From the NCBI GenBank assembly GCA_945878975.1, contig CAMCUM010000006.1:1-64000 (forward strand): a stretch of 64,000 bases of DNA, written 5' to 3'. This document shows, piece after piece, positions 9,434 through 18,120 of this stretch. Below the pieces are notes generated by a model, which worked only from the letters and a program-made list of their open reading frames with translations, had not been told where the DNA came from and did not search any database. The DNA is from Legionella genomosp. 1. Lineage in GTDB: Bacteria; Pseudomonadota; Gammaproteobacteria; Legionellales; Legionellaceae. A program made the translations under genes and the position numbers. Each line of letters opens with the position of its first letter. The first letter of the stretch is position 1.

Positions 9434-10507
9434 TCAGGGTGTTTGCATTTTACCGATTGCGATACTCTCACCAATCAAGGTTTGCGCGTAATCATAAGAC
9501 ATATAAAAATTGCCCCAATCTCCTACCCAAGAACCCCAAGAATTACGTAACGTAAATAAACCTTGATGGATTTGTCCAGAACGATCTTTAGCAGTTGCTT
9601 CATCATCATACCCTGTGATCACCATTGCATGACCAAATATTTTTTTGGAGTATAACAAATCTTGGGCAATCTCATGAGTCAAAACCCAAGTGTCACTAAA
9701 ATAATGATATTGACCCGTGGCACCCGCAATACCCAAATCCACTCTCGGCAACAATGTACCAATCACCACTCGCGATCCGCTATGCAAAGCCGTTTTGATT
9801 TTTTGTATGACTTCGGGATCCGCCTGCAAATCCTCTTTTTCTAACAATGGATGCCAATTGACTGCCGCCTGCAAAGGAAACTCATTATGTTGCTGATATT
9901 CTTCTAGAGACATGCCTTTCGCTGGTTCCAGCAAATAAGGATAGAACAAAACCCCGCCACAAGTGTAACGATGCTGGTTCTCTTTACTGATGATGCCAAA
10001 TTTATCCATCTTAGTTAATACACTTATCAAAGTATCTCCCATCCAACCGGAGTGCCATTCAGACAGCCCATTTTCTTCCAGATGATCTCTCAAATAAGTA
10101 TTCAATTGGAGGAGGCATAATTGACTCACATAATCGCCACGCCCGAGTGCAGCATCAACCGCGGCCGTAGCAGCAAACGTTGCACAAGTACCCTGCAAAC
10201 CTTGATCAAATACAGGAACTTTCGCCATCCCCAATTGCACGCTCTTTGGCAAAGCAGGACTCGCCACAATCGAAGTATCTTGCTGCTCTAATCTACGCTG
10301 TACGCGACGATACATCTGGTAACGCATGTGATCAGATATCTCATACTCCAATACCCTGATCTCTTTGAAACCATTTGGATAATCCTTGCTAGCACGCGTA
10401 ACGGGGACCTGATATTGAGCACTGCCAATCATCAGTAAGGGAGCCGCAAAAGACTCTACGCTACTCAGCATAAAACTCAAGCCCACAAGATAAATAAAAT
10501 AGCGCAT
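9434..10507 (-). CDS. Secreted papain-like (C1A) cysteine peptidase, copy A
   Basis: A predicted exported cysteine peptidase. The start is the ATG at 10507, preceded by TTAGGAGATAGG, giving 357 residues and a clean signal peptide (MRYFIYLVGLSFMLSSVESF, then Ala). The C1 catalytic elements are present: the oxyanion Gln and nucleophile Cys in DQGLQGTCATFAATAA, the His in FGHAMVITGYDDEA and the Asn in FTLRNSWGSWVGDWG. About 90 residues precede the Cys and may act as a pro-region. It is a tandem paralogue of the next gene. The downstream gene order gives no substrate. Secreted C1 peptidases occur in several Legionellales. Sec export is indicated; Dot/Icm export is not. Confidence 0.88.
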   Translation of the reverse strand: MRYFIYLVGLSFMLSSVESFAAPLLMIGSAQYQVPVTRASKDYPNGFKEIRVLEYEISDHMRYQMYRRVQRRLEQQDTSIVASPALPKSVQLGMAKVPVFDQGLQGTCATFAATAAVDAALGRGDYVSQLCLLQLNTYLRDHLEENGLSEWHSGWMGDTLISVLTKMDKFGIISKENQHRYTCGGVLFYPYLLEPAKGMSLEEYQQHNEFPLQAAVNWHPLLEKEDLQADPEVIQKIKTALHSGSRVVIGTLLPRVDLGIAGATGQYHYFSDTWVLTHEIAQDLLYSKKIFGHAMVITGYDDEATAKDRSGQIHQGLFTLRNSWGSWVGDWGNFYMSYDYAQTLIGESIAIGKMQTP

Positions 10508-10545
10508 CCTATCTCCTAATAAATCAAAATATTTAAAAATAGCTT

Positions 10546-11604
10546 TCACGGATGCGCTTTAGATATTTCGATACTTTGATTAATCAAAGTTTCTGCATAA
10601 TCATAAGACATATAAAAATCACCCCAATCCCCTACCCAAGATCCCCAAGAATTACGCAAAGTGAATAGCCCTTGATGAATTTGTCCACTATGATCTTTGG
10701 CTTTTGCCTGATCATCATAACCAGTAATCACCATAGCATGCCCAGATTGTTTGGTAGTATAGAGTAGATCTTGTGCAATCTCTTGCGTCAGAACCCAAGT
10801 ATCATCGTCATAATGATAGGTACGAAATTTACCGGTTGCACCCATGGTACCTAGATCTGTTCTCGGCAACAAGGTACTAATCAATACTCGAGATCCAGCA
10901 TGCAAAGCTGTTTTAATTTTTTCAATCAGTTTTGGATCAGGCCGCAACCCTTTCCCTCTTAGCAAATATTGCAATTTAACTGTCTGACGGAAAGGAAATT
11001 CCTGGTGCTGTGCATACTCTTCTGGAGACATCCCAGCAGATGGTGTCTTGGAATAAGGATAAAAAGTATACGACCCACAGGAGTAACGCTGCTGATTTTT
11101 AATACTGACAATACCGTATTTTTCAATCCGACTTAGTGCCTCACTATAAGACGCTCCTTTCCAACCGCTTTTTCCCTCCCCTTGTGCTTCCAAATAATTA
11201 CCCAATTGTAAGAGACATAATTGACTGACATAATCCCCACGCCCAAGAACGGCATCAATCGCTGCCGTAGTAGCAAACGTGGTACAAGTTCCATGCCGAC
11301 CTTGATCGAGCACAGGGACGTTTGCCATCCCCAATTGCACTTTCTTCGGTAAAGAATTGCCAGACGGAGAAACCTCTTGCTGCGCTAACCTACGATGGAC
11401 TTGCTCGTACAATAGCTCACGCATTGGCTCAGATATGTCATACTCCAATACACTGATCTCTTTGAGACCATCTGGATAACTCTTAGTGGCCTGCGTAACG
11501 GGGATCTGATGCTGAGAACTGCCAATCATTGGGAACTCATCCGCAAAACTGCCTACGCTACTCATCAGAAAACTCAAGCCTACAAAATAACGAAAAAAGA
11601 TCAT
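10546..11604 (-). CDS. Secreted papain-like (C1A) cysteine peptidase, copy B
   Basis: Paralogue of the adjacent gene with the same architecture (352 residues): a signal peptide ending near VGSFA, a short pro-region, then DQGRHGTCTTFATTAA with the catalytic Cys, SGHAMVITGYDDQA with the His and FTLRNSWGSWVGDWG with the Asn. Both paralogues share the opening of the mature region (PMIGSSQHQIPVTQATK here, LMIGSAQYQVPVTRASK in copy A). The two genes are 38 bases apart, pointing to tandem duplication and co-transcription. The ATG at 11604 starts the signal peptide; no strong ribosome binding site is visible. The 11605-11714 stretch upstream holds no gene. Confidence 0.88.
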   Translation of the reverse strand: MIFFRYFVGLSFLMSSVGSFADEFPMIGSSQHQIPVTQATKSYPDGLKEISVLEYDISEPMRELLYEQVHRRLAQQEVSPSGNSLPKKVQLGMANVPVLDQGRHGTCTTFATTAAIDAVLGRGDYVSQLCLLQLGNYLEAQGEGKSGWKGASYSEALSRIEKYGIVSIKNQQRYSCGSYTFYPYSKTPSAGMSPEEYAQHQEFPFRQTVKLQYLLRGKGLRPDPKLIEKIKTALHAGSRVLISTLLPRTDLGTMGATGKFRTYHYDDDTWVLTQEIAQDLLYTTKQSGHAMVITGYDDQAKAKDHSGQIHQGLFTLRNSWGSWVGDWGDFYMSYDYAETLINQSIEISKAHP

Positions 11605-11714
11605 AGTGAAGTCATTTAAAACAATAAATGCGAAATAATATCACAAAATAGGCGAAATAGGAATAAAATCAATCAAGGTGAGCAAACAAGAAATATTAAA
11701 GGGCGGCAGATTTG

Positions 11715-11750
11715 AAATCCCGGGCTCCACTGCGTTTCACCCGGGCTACA
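11715..11750. repeat. REP-like dispersed palindrome
   Basis: CCCGGGCTCCACTGCG then TTTCACCCGGGCTACA: two CCCGGG half-sites with the CACCCGGGCTACA end shared by the other REP-like copies in this window. It lies 17 bases downstream of the pilin stop codon and could double as a transcription or mRNA 3' boundary. Confidence 0.7.
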
Positions 11751-11767
11751 GAATTAAACAACGCGCA

Positions 11768-12181
11768 TTATTTACAAGACGCAGGCCGATATTTAGCTGC
11801 CAAAGTTCCTTCATTACAAGCCCAAGCAACTTCTCCAGCAGGGGTACATTCCGGATGTAAAAGAATCGTTCCATCTCCGGCTGCAGGCGTATAGACCACC
11901 GTCACGTCCCCATATTCTTTGTCAATTTTAATCAACGATACGTTTTCCGTAGCGGCTGGGCTCTTAAAATCAACGCCTATTTCATGATTACCTTGACAAT
12001 TATGCGAAATAAAAAATTCAGACACGAGCAATTTAGCAGAACTAGCCATAGCCAAACCTTCGGTCACACGAGCGCGAATCACATAATTTTGATAAGCTGG
12101 AATAGCGCAAGTAGCTAATATTCCAATAATAACCACAACGACCATTAATTCAATAAGGGTAAACCCTTTCCATTTTTGCAT
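11768..12181 (-). CDS. Type IV pilin major subunit (PilA/PilE-like)
   Basis: A 137-residue type IV pilin. The leader MQKWKG is cut by prepilin peptidase before FTLIELMVVVVIIGILA, the methylated hydrophobic stalk with the essential Glu5. The C-terminal part holds paired cysteines (HPECTPAGEVAWAC and the final ASCK), consistent with the D-region disulfide loop of pilins. The start at the second ATG (12181) has GGAGA 7 bases upstream; the first ATG at 12184 is only 4 away. It stands alone, with no assembly genes nearby, so it depends on pil genes elsewhere. It may serve pili, twitching or DNA uptake. Confidence 0.92.
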   Translation of the reverse strand: MQKWKGFTLIELMVVVVIIGILATCAIPAYQNYVIRARVTEGLAMASSAKLLVSEFFISHNCQGNHEIGVDFKSPAATENVSLIKIDKEYGDVTVVYTPAAGDGTILLHPECTPAGEVAWACNEGTLAAKYRPASCK

Positions 12182-12269
12182 CATATCTCCAATGACTATC
12201 GAGGTGCTAAGTATAAAACTTAGCAGATTTAATGTACACTAGAAAATTATTCTTAGGTGACCACTCACT

Positions 12270-12587
12270 ATGTCTTCACGTCAAGCTCGAATACAAGCAA
12301 TACTCGAACAACATTTCACCTCACAATTCTTAGATTTGAGCAATGTATCTCATCAACATCAAGTCCCAGAAGGCTCAGAGTCTCATTTTAAATTGACATT
12401 GGTTGCCACACAATTTAATGGACACAATCGGATAGAGCGACACCGTATGGTGAATACCCTACTTCTACCCGAGATGAATTCCGGCCTACATGCACTCAGT
12501 CTGGCATTGTATTCACCAGAAGAATGGGCAAAACATCCAGAACAGCTTCAAACACCCCCGTGCCAACATAAAAAGGACCTCTCCTAA
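12270..12587 (+). CDS. BolA family protein
   Basis: A 105-residue BolA/YrbA-type protein. The sequence follows the family: an N-terminal helix, then SHQHQVPEGSESHFKLTLVA, FNGHNRIERHRMVNTLL and LHALSLALYSPEEW. The conserved His in GHNRIERHRMV fits the class that binds iron-sulfur clusters with monothiol glutaredoxins. The spacing resembles BolA more than IbaG. The role is iron-sulfur trafficking or stress morphology, by family knowledge. It is divergent from the pilin gene, with 85 bases between them that must hold both promoters. Confidence 0.85.
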   Translation: MSSRQARIQAILEQHFTSQFLDLSNVSHQHQVPEGSESHFKLTLVATQFNGHNRIERHRMVNTLLLPEMNSGLHALSLALYSPEEWAKHPEQLQTPPCQHKKDLS

Positions 12588-12677
12588 ACATGAGCAATCC
12601 ATGTCGTTGTCTTTTTGTTGTATTATATGTACAATTTCCAACAAAAAAAACCAAGACACTCTCCTAGGAAAAATAAA

Positions 12678-13787
12678 ATGGCATCGGGTAAATATTTCTA
12701 TTCAGAACATACAGAACAACTAGCAGCAGCCTATTTGCAACAACTTCAAAATAAAACAGTGCAACCCGGAAAATATTTGGCTCAAATCTCAAAAGAAACA
12801 CCATTTGCACAAATGTCTAGCATTGCTTTCATAGCAGCGCTAATGAATACTCGCAAAGCACGCATTTTCGCTGAATCTGAGCCATTTTTAGATGGGAAAT
12901 ATGACTGGAACGCCACTGAAACAGCGATTTTAGGAGCCATCAGTTATAGCACGTCCAATACACGTGCCTATAATAATGGCCATCATGACGCCCCTAAAAC
13001 ACTCATACGCCCCCATTAGCTGTCAATTTTATCTACGTTGCTGGCGCACTGCTAAAAAGTGGGCACAACCAGAAAACTTCAGACATGCAAGCAGTGCTGA
13101 CATCAGAGGGTAAAATTGATGAAGAGGCTTATTTACGATTATATGAAAACAGATTGTTACCTGGACTCATTCAGCAAAACAACCAAGCAACCAAACCCTT
13201 ATTTGTCAATATCCCAGGAATAGGCACAAATAATTTTTGTACTGATGCCATACGACCTGAAATAAGAGCAGCCTTCCCAAGAATTTTGTGATGATGGGGT
13301 CTCGGGCGGAAGCTCTGATTTATGTCTGGCAATGCGAAACTCAGGAGAGTTGTGCGATTTCGATGGAGTCGAATATGACGAAACCACAGGCATCGTCTAT
13401 GCAAACAACTCATCGGGCCGTATTAGCTACCCAAAACTAGCTAAGTACCATCATCTTCCCATTTCATCTTTGATGCTTAAGCAAATAGACATTGGACCTA
13501 TCACGCCTACAAAGGGGTTAAGAGCGATTACCGGATTAGAGCAAGCAGCAGCAGCCTCCTCACCATTATCTGATAGCGAAAGCAAAGCCATCGAAGCGAT
13601 TGTTGCTATTCTGCAAGCTGGATGTAAGCATAGACAACCACAACGCTATTTTGATAACAATAAAGCCTCATTAAAACAACTAGTTCAAAAACTACAATTA
13701 AAACCGCGCCTGAACAAGCCATTTTTTTTACCTAAAAGATCTTTTTTCGCAAAAAACCATCCGTTTCGATCACGATACAAAATATGA
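12678..13787 (+). pseudogene. Frameshifted gene of unknown function (three fragments)
   Basis: Three consecutive open fragments in two frames read as one broken protein of about 370 residues. Fragment 1 (from the ATG at 12678, MASGKYFYSEHTEQLA) ends at a TAG at 13017-13019. Restoring one C in the C-run near 13009-13014 continues it into PPLAVNFIYVAGALLKSG in the next frame. That frame stops at 13291, while the other frame reads QEFCDDGVSGGSSDLCLAM from about 13278 and continues to 13787. So there is one frameshift near 13010 and another near 13270-13280. The middle part has LFVNIPGIGTNNF. I recognise no family. The basic C-terminus (LPKRSFFAKNHPFRSRYKI) is unusual. It could be a decayed effector, but that is a guess. 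Sequencing error is an alternative for the frameshifts. Confidence 0.6.
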
Positions 13788-13858
13788 GTCACTAATTTCT
13801 TTTTTATCAAATTGGCAGTATAATGGGCGGTTCTGTTACATACACACTAAGAAACAAT

Positions 13859-15259
13859 ATGAAAACATCGTCTGCAGGGAAAATCTCGGTTTTTGCTTTG
13901 GTGCTGTTAATTACTGGCGCCATCGATAGTGCACGTAATTTGCCCACCACAGCTTTGTTTGGTTCCTCTTTGATTTTTTTCTTTGTCTTATCCACCATCA
14001 TGTTCTTGATACCCATTGCACTGGTCGCGGCAGAATTGTCAGCAGCTTGGTCTGAAGAAGAAGGGGGTATTTATTCTTGGGTACGCCATGCCTTTGGACC
14101 CTATTGCGCTTTTTTTGCCGTATGGTTGCAGTGGATCAATACCATCGTTTGGTATCCGACGATTATTTCATTTATTGCTGGTACCTTAGCCTATTTAATC
14201 AATCCCCAATTGGCACAAGAAAAATGGTACATTCTGACCGTGATTTTAACGGTATTTTGGTCGCTGACCTTATTGGGACTCTGCGGCCTTCGCGCTTCAG
14301 CGCGGTTTGCTGGTATCAGCGCCATTCTAGGCATGTTGTTACCCATTGGCTTACTGATTTTTTTCGCAATTTTGTGGGTCTGTGGCGGTCATCCTATGGC
14401 GATACAATTTAGCTGGGACAGCATCATCCCCCATTGGGATAAAGGTCAATCTTGGATTTCCCTGACAGCCATCATCACATCTTTTCTTGGAATGGAGCTT
14501 GCTGCAGTCCATGTGCGCAATATCAAAGATCCTCAGCGTAATTTCCCACGCGCCGTCTTTTTTTCGGTCATCCTCATTGTGGCGACCATGCTCTTAGGCT
14601 CTCTGGCCATCGCCATCATTTTACCGAAACAGCAAATTGGCCTTGTACAAGGTATTTTGCAAGCATTCTCTTACTTTTTGAATTACTATCACGTAGGTTA
14701 TTTGATGCCGGTTTTGGTCATAACCTTATTAATGGGTAGTTTGGGCAGTATGATCAATTGGATTATCTCTCCTGCCAAAGGTTTATTGATGGCAGCGGAT
14801 CACGGTATATTACCTAAATGGTTATACCAATTAAATCGGCACGGTGTTGCCTCGCGTGTCTTGATTACCCAAGCGGTCTTAGTCACCATCCTCTGTAGTA
14901 TTTTTATGCTACCAGAATCCATCAACCAAATTTATTGGTTGTTTACGGCATTAAGTACCGAGCTATATGTGTTGATGTATGTGATGATGTTCATCGCGGC
15001 CATGTGGTTAAAACATAGCCATCAACACCAAAAACGCCCTTTTTCAATCCCTGGTGGCAAAATTGGTTTCCATTTTATTTGTGTCATCGGATTAATTGGC
15101 TGTGTTGTCGCTTTGATCGTAGGATTTTTTCCACCCCAAGAAGCGTTGGCAATGGGAGATGCATTGCATTTTCGCATGGTTTTTTCAGGTGGTATTTTTG
15201 TGATGATTCTGCCCGCTTTCTTTTTGATTTGGCGTAAAAAAAGTAGAGCCTTAAAATAA
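13859..15259 (+). CDS. APC-superfamily amino-acid transporter
   Basis: An inner-membrane amino-acid permease or antiporter of 466 residues with about 12 hydrophobic segments. The opening helix LLITGAIDSARNLPTTALFG and AAELSAAWSEEEGGIYSWV (TM2-TM3 of APC carriers, with the E-GG-Y signature) place it near the glutamate/GABA antiporter (GadC-type) branch. The substrate cannot be told. The ATG at 13859 is preferred over 13823 because a TATAAT -10-like hexamer covers 13819-13824, which would put transcription start after the upstream ATG. It stands alone. Legionellales carry many such importers because they feed on host amino acids. Confidence 0.85.
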   Translation: MKTSSAGKISVFALVLLITGAIDSARNLPTTALFGSSLIFFFVLSTIMFLIPIALVAAELSAAWSEEEGGIYSWVRHAFGPYCAFFAVWLQWINTIVWYPTIISFIAGTLAYLINPQLAQEKWYILTVILTVFWSLTLLGLCGLRASARFAGISAILGMLLPIGLLIFFAILWVCGGHPMAIQFSWDSIIPHWDKGQSWISLTAIITSFLGMELAAVHVRNIKDPQRNFPRAVFFSVILIVATMLLGSLAIAIILPKQQIGLVQGILQAFSYFLNYYHVGYLMPVLVITLLMGSLGSMINWIISPAKGLLMAADHGILPKWLYQLNRHGVASRVLITQAVLVTILCSIFMLPESINQIYWLFTALSTELYVLMYVMMFIAAMWLKHSHQHQKRPFSIPGGKIGFHFICVIGLIGCVVALIVGFFPPQEALAMGDALHFRMVFSGGIFVMILPAFFLIWRKKSRALK

Positions 15260-15265
15260 GTCGGA

Positions 15266-15341
15266 TGTAGCCTGGAGGCAGCGGAATCCGGGATCAGTGG
15301 CACTGATTTCCAGAATTCCGCTACGCTGTATCCAAGCTACA
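15266..15341. repeat. REP-like inverted pair
   Basis: TGTAGCCTGGAGGCAGCGG and, inverted, CCGCTACGCTGTATCC...AGCTACA form an imperfect hairpin between the convergent APC transporter and host-attachment genes. It is the same family as the perfect copy at 49845-49923. It may act as a bidirectional transcript boundary. Confidence 0.7.
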
Positions 15342-15353
15342 GTCCTTCACACC

Positions 15354-15803
15354 TTAGTGTATTTTACGTGACTTGTTAAATAACTTCTCTAAATAAAGTG
15401 ATAATTCATGATCAGACAGAAAAATCACATTTTTTTGTACGATCAGACTTACCAAGTCTTTGGTATGTTTATTGAGATGTTTGAACAACAAACCTTCCAT
15501 ACGATCTGGCACAATCAGCGTCACGTCTTCAAAAGCATGCTGATTACGCCCTTTTTCTAAGCGTCGCGCAATCTCATTTGCAAAATCATCTATAGATTGT
15601 TCACGTGGATTAGGCTCCGTATAGGAACCATGATGTGTCCCTTGTGAACGATAATGCCCTGGCGCATCGCTGGTCCAATAATCCGTACCTTTTAAACGAT
15701 TTTCTGGATGAGAAATTTCTTCGACCAATGCTAGATGTTTGTCATTTTTATCATATTCATAAATCCGACAATCATTAGAATTCGCAAGCATAATCCATTT
15801 CAT
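15354..15803 (-). CDS. Host attachment family protein
   Basis: A 149-residue protein of the family annotated as required for attachment to host cells (Host_attach). The opening WIMLANSNDCRIYEYDKNDK (residues 3-22), a central HPENRLKGTDYWTSDAPGHY, FANEIARRLEKGR and LIVPDRMEGLL fit the RNase-H-like or archaeal release factor-like fold of this family. There is no signal peptide, so it is probably cytoplasmic and the family name may mislead. AAGGAG lies just upstream of the ATG at 15803. It is convergent with the APC transporter. Confidence 0.8.
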   Translation of the reverse strand: MKWIMLANSNDCRIYEYDKNDKHLALVEEISHPENRLKGTDYWTSDAPGHYRSQGTHHGSYTEPNPREQSIDDFANEIARRLEKGRNQHAFEDVTLIVPDRMEGLLFKHLNKHTKDLVSLIVQKNVIFLSDHELSLYLEKLFNKSRKIH

Positions 15804-16095
15804 GTTGTACTCCTTGTGATTTCAACTTCCTACTGATTAAATTATAGACAACAAAATGTGTTTGTTCAAATTTTTATCAAAAAAAGCAATGATGCTACTT
15901 GGATATATATTGGGCATGTTTAGAAACCTCAGGACACAAAGCTTCTAGAAATGATTGCCAAACAAACCTAAATGATAAGGAATCCAATCTCTAGGTTTTA
16001 TGTCAATCCTATCGCAAAAAATATCCGAGTATCCTAAAAAACCAACATAAAATAATTTATACTGTTCGCACCAAATAAAAACACGAGTAAAAAAT

Positions 16096-16413
16096 ATGAC
16101 AAAAATGACTTTTTTCGAAACTATCAAGGCAGACGCAATCACTGGTGCAGAATACGGCTGCCTTGCTGCGGCATCGCTAGTTGGTATCAGCGCCTCATCA
16201 ACCTTATATATTTTAAACTATAGTGATGACCAGGTTTACCAATATATCTATGTTGCTTCGATGTTTGAAGCCTATCAATTAGCCGTAACATTACCAGGAG
16301 CCGGCATGGCTTTTGGAGCATCAGCTGCAGCGATAAAATATTACATGCAATCTCCAGATGAAGAAGAAAATGAGAATGAAGAGGATGTGAATGCCATCCA
16401 TAGCATCAGATGA
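16096..16413 (+). CDS. Small membrane protein with acidic C-terminal tail
   Basis: Unrecognised 105-residue protein. Two hydrophobic stretches (about 17-40 and 60-83, the second with Gly/Ala-rich GAGMAFGASAAA) suggest a membrane hairpin. The tail SPDEEENENEEDVN is strongly acidic. No good ribosome binding site precedes the ATG at 16096; ATG 16105 is an alternative. A glutamate-rich patch near the C-terminus is a feature of many Dot/Icm substrates, so it is a weak effector candidate. The 15804-16095 stretch before it shows no gene, only AT-rich sequence. Confidence 0.5.
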   Translation: MTKMTFFETIKADAITGAEYGCLAAASLVGISASSTLYILNYSDDQVYQYIYVASMFEAYQLAVTLPGAGMAFGASAAAIKYYMQSPDEEENENEEDVNAIHSIR

Positions 16414-16531
16414 CATTCTCATGTTAGCAATAAAAATGTCATCCAAATAATTTGAGGATGTATCAAAAAATCAAACCCCCATGGCAGAAAGTTAGGGAAA
16501 ATACCTGTCTTTGCGAGCGCCATCGAAGCTT

Positions 16532-16568
16532 TGTAGCCTGGGTGAAGCGATAGCGCTACCCGGGCTAA
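16532..16568. repeat. REP-like dispersed palindrome
   Basis: TGTAGCCTGGGTGAAGCG followed by ATAGCGCTACCCGGGC: the GTAGCCTGGGTGAAGCGATAGCG half is nearly identical to 26222-26245. It lies just beyond the mpl stop codon. Confidence 0.7.
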
Positions 16569-16571
16569 CGA

Positions 16572-17945
16572 TCATGAAACAACCGCAAACCGAGCCTCAA
16601 TCTGTTGCGCCAAGCGTTCGTGAATATTATCAAATCCACGGTTTGACATGACTAAAATCGCATCGCCTGGTTGGGCCGCCTCGCCCACTGCCGTCACAAT
16701 CTCTGCCGTAGTGTCACAAATGCGATGAGGGAAGGTCCATTGCGGAGATAAGGTTTCTAACGAGAATTGCTCAGGCTTTAAAAAGAAGGCCCCATCTACC
16801 TCATCAAACGCATGCACCAAAGCCGTTTGATGAACACCCGAACGCATGGTATGCGAAGCAAATTCGAGTACCACCACAATCCGCTTGTGCCGCGCACTAC
16901 TTTTTAAGGCTTGAATGGTTTTAGTGATAGCGGTGGGATGATGCGCAAAATCGTCATAAATACAAATACCATGTTGATCCGACTTGACCTCTAAGCGACG
17001 CTTCACTGGCAGGAAAGACGCCAATGCTTGCGCAGCACGTTCCGGTGTCACACCTGCTCGCGCACATGCTGCGATCGCTGCCAGAGCATTTTCTATATTA
17101 AATTGCCCGATCAACGGCCAATTTACAGTTGCGACGAGTTTATTTTGGAAAAAAACCTGAAAAGAACGACCACTCGCTTCTACCAATTCTGCACGCCAAT
17201 CCGAATCCGCACCCGCGACACTCAATTCTTGACGCTCACAATACAAGCCCTGCTGAATCACAGATTGTAACGCTTGATCCGCATGCGGCATTACCACCAA
17301 CCCTTTCGCCGGAATGGTTCTCAACAAATAATGAAATTGCTTTTGAATTTCTGCCAAATTGGCATAAATATCGGCGTGATCAAATTCTAAATTATTTAAA
17401 ATAGCAATCTCAGGTCGATAATGCATAAATTTGGGACGTTTATCAAAAAAAGCAGTGTCATATTCATCGGCTTCGATCACAAACCACGACCCCGAGCCTA
17501 AACAAGAACTGCTATTAAAATTAACGGCTACCCCACCAATTAAAAATCCTGGATTCAATCCTGCTTCCGCCAAAATATGCGCCACCATCGAGGTCGTAGT
17601 AGTTTTGCCATGCGTCCCAGCAACAGCGATCACACGATAGCGCGATAAAATATGCTGCGCTAACCATTCTGGCCCGGAACAATAAGGAATATTAGCATCC
17701 AATAAGCGCTCAATAACCGGGATCCCACGCTTCATGGCATTGCCCACTACCACCATATCTGCTTTGAGCATATCGTCACAATTGTCATAGCCTTCGGTCC
17801 AGACGATCCCTTTGTCCTGCAACAAATTAGAAATAGGCGGATAACAATTCGCATCACTCCCCGTCACTTCAAACCCAGCATCACGCGCCAAAAATGCCAA
17901 AGCCGACATAAACGTCCCACCAATTCCCAACACATGTATCCGCAT
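16572..17945 (-). CDS. mpl: UDP-MurNAc:L-Ala-gamma-D-Glu-mDAP ligase (murein tripeptide recycling)
   Basis: Cytoplasmic Mur-ligase-family enzyme that joins recycled murein tripeptide to UDP-MurNAc. The N-terminal Rossmann segment MRIHVLGIGGTFMSALAFLA is the Mpl form (MurC has a different opening). The ATP loop AGTHGKTTTTSMVAHIL, the NLEFDHADIY motif and the C-terminal DDFAHHPTAI motif are intact. The 457-residue length fits. The start is ATG 17945, with GGAGAAAG just upstream; an upstream TTG at 17957 lies inside that ribosome binding site. It stands alone. Confidence 0.96.
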   Translation of the reverse strand: MRIHVLGIGGTFMSALAFLARDAGFEVTGSDANCYPPISNLLQDKGIVWTEGYDNCDDMLKADMVVVGNAMKRGIPVIERLLDANIPYCSGPEWLAQHILSRYRVIAVAGTHGKTTTTSMVAHILAEAGLNPGFLIGGVAVNFNSSSCLGSGSWFVIEADEYDTAFFDKRPKFMHYRPEIAILNNLEFDHADIYANLAEIQKQFHYLLRTIPAKGLVVMPHADQALQSVIQQGLYCERQELSVAGADSDWRAELVEASGRSFQVFFQNKLVATVNWPLIGQFNIENALAAIAACARAGVTPERAAQALASFLPVKRRLEVKSDQHGICIYDDFAHHPTAITKTIQALKSSARHKRIVVVLEFASHTMRSGVHQTALVHAFDEVDGAFFLKPEQFSLETLSPQWTFPHRICDTTAEIVTAVGEAAQPGDAILVMSNRGFDNIHERLAQQIEARFAVVS

Positions 17946-17984
17946 TTCTTTCTCCAAAACATCAATTTTTTATTTTATGCTAGG

Positions 17985-18060
17985 GTCTGTTGACAATTCA
18001 TCTAACGAAGCCCTACGTCCCAACAACCGCGCGGATCGCTACATTTTCAAGGTGTGTCGG
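17985..18060. repeat. Copy of the GTCTGTTGACAATT repeat family
   Basis: GTCTGTTGACAATTCATCT at 17985-18003 is identical to the left end of the element at 6497-6558. It continues into GAAGCCCTACGTCC (18006-18019), which recurs inverted at 32465-32478. The right end is not clearly defined here; the end coordinate is approximate. Confidence 0.55.
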
Positions 18061-18120
18061 CGTTTTGTACAATTTTTATTCAAACTGATCAATGTGATTT
18101 AATATTAATCAGCCATCTGC

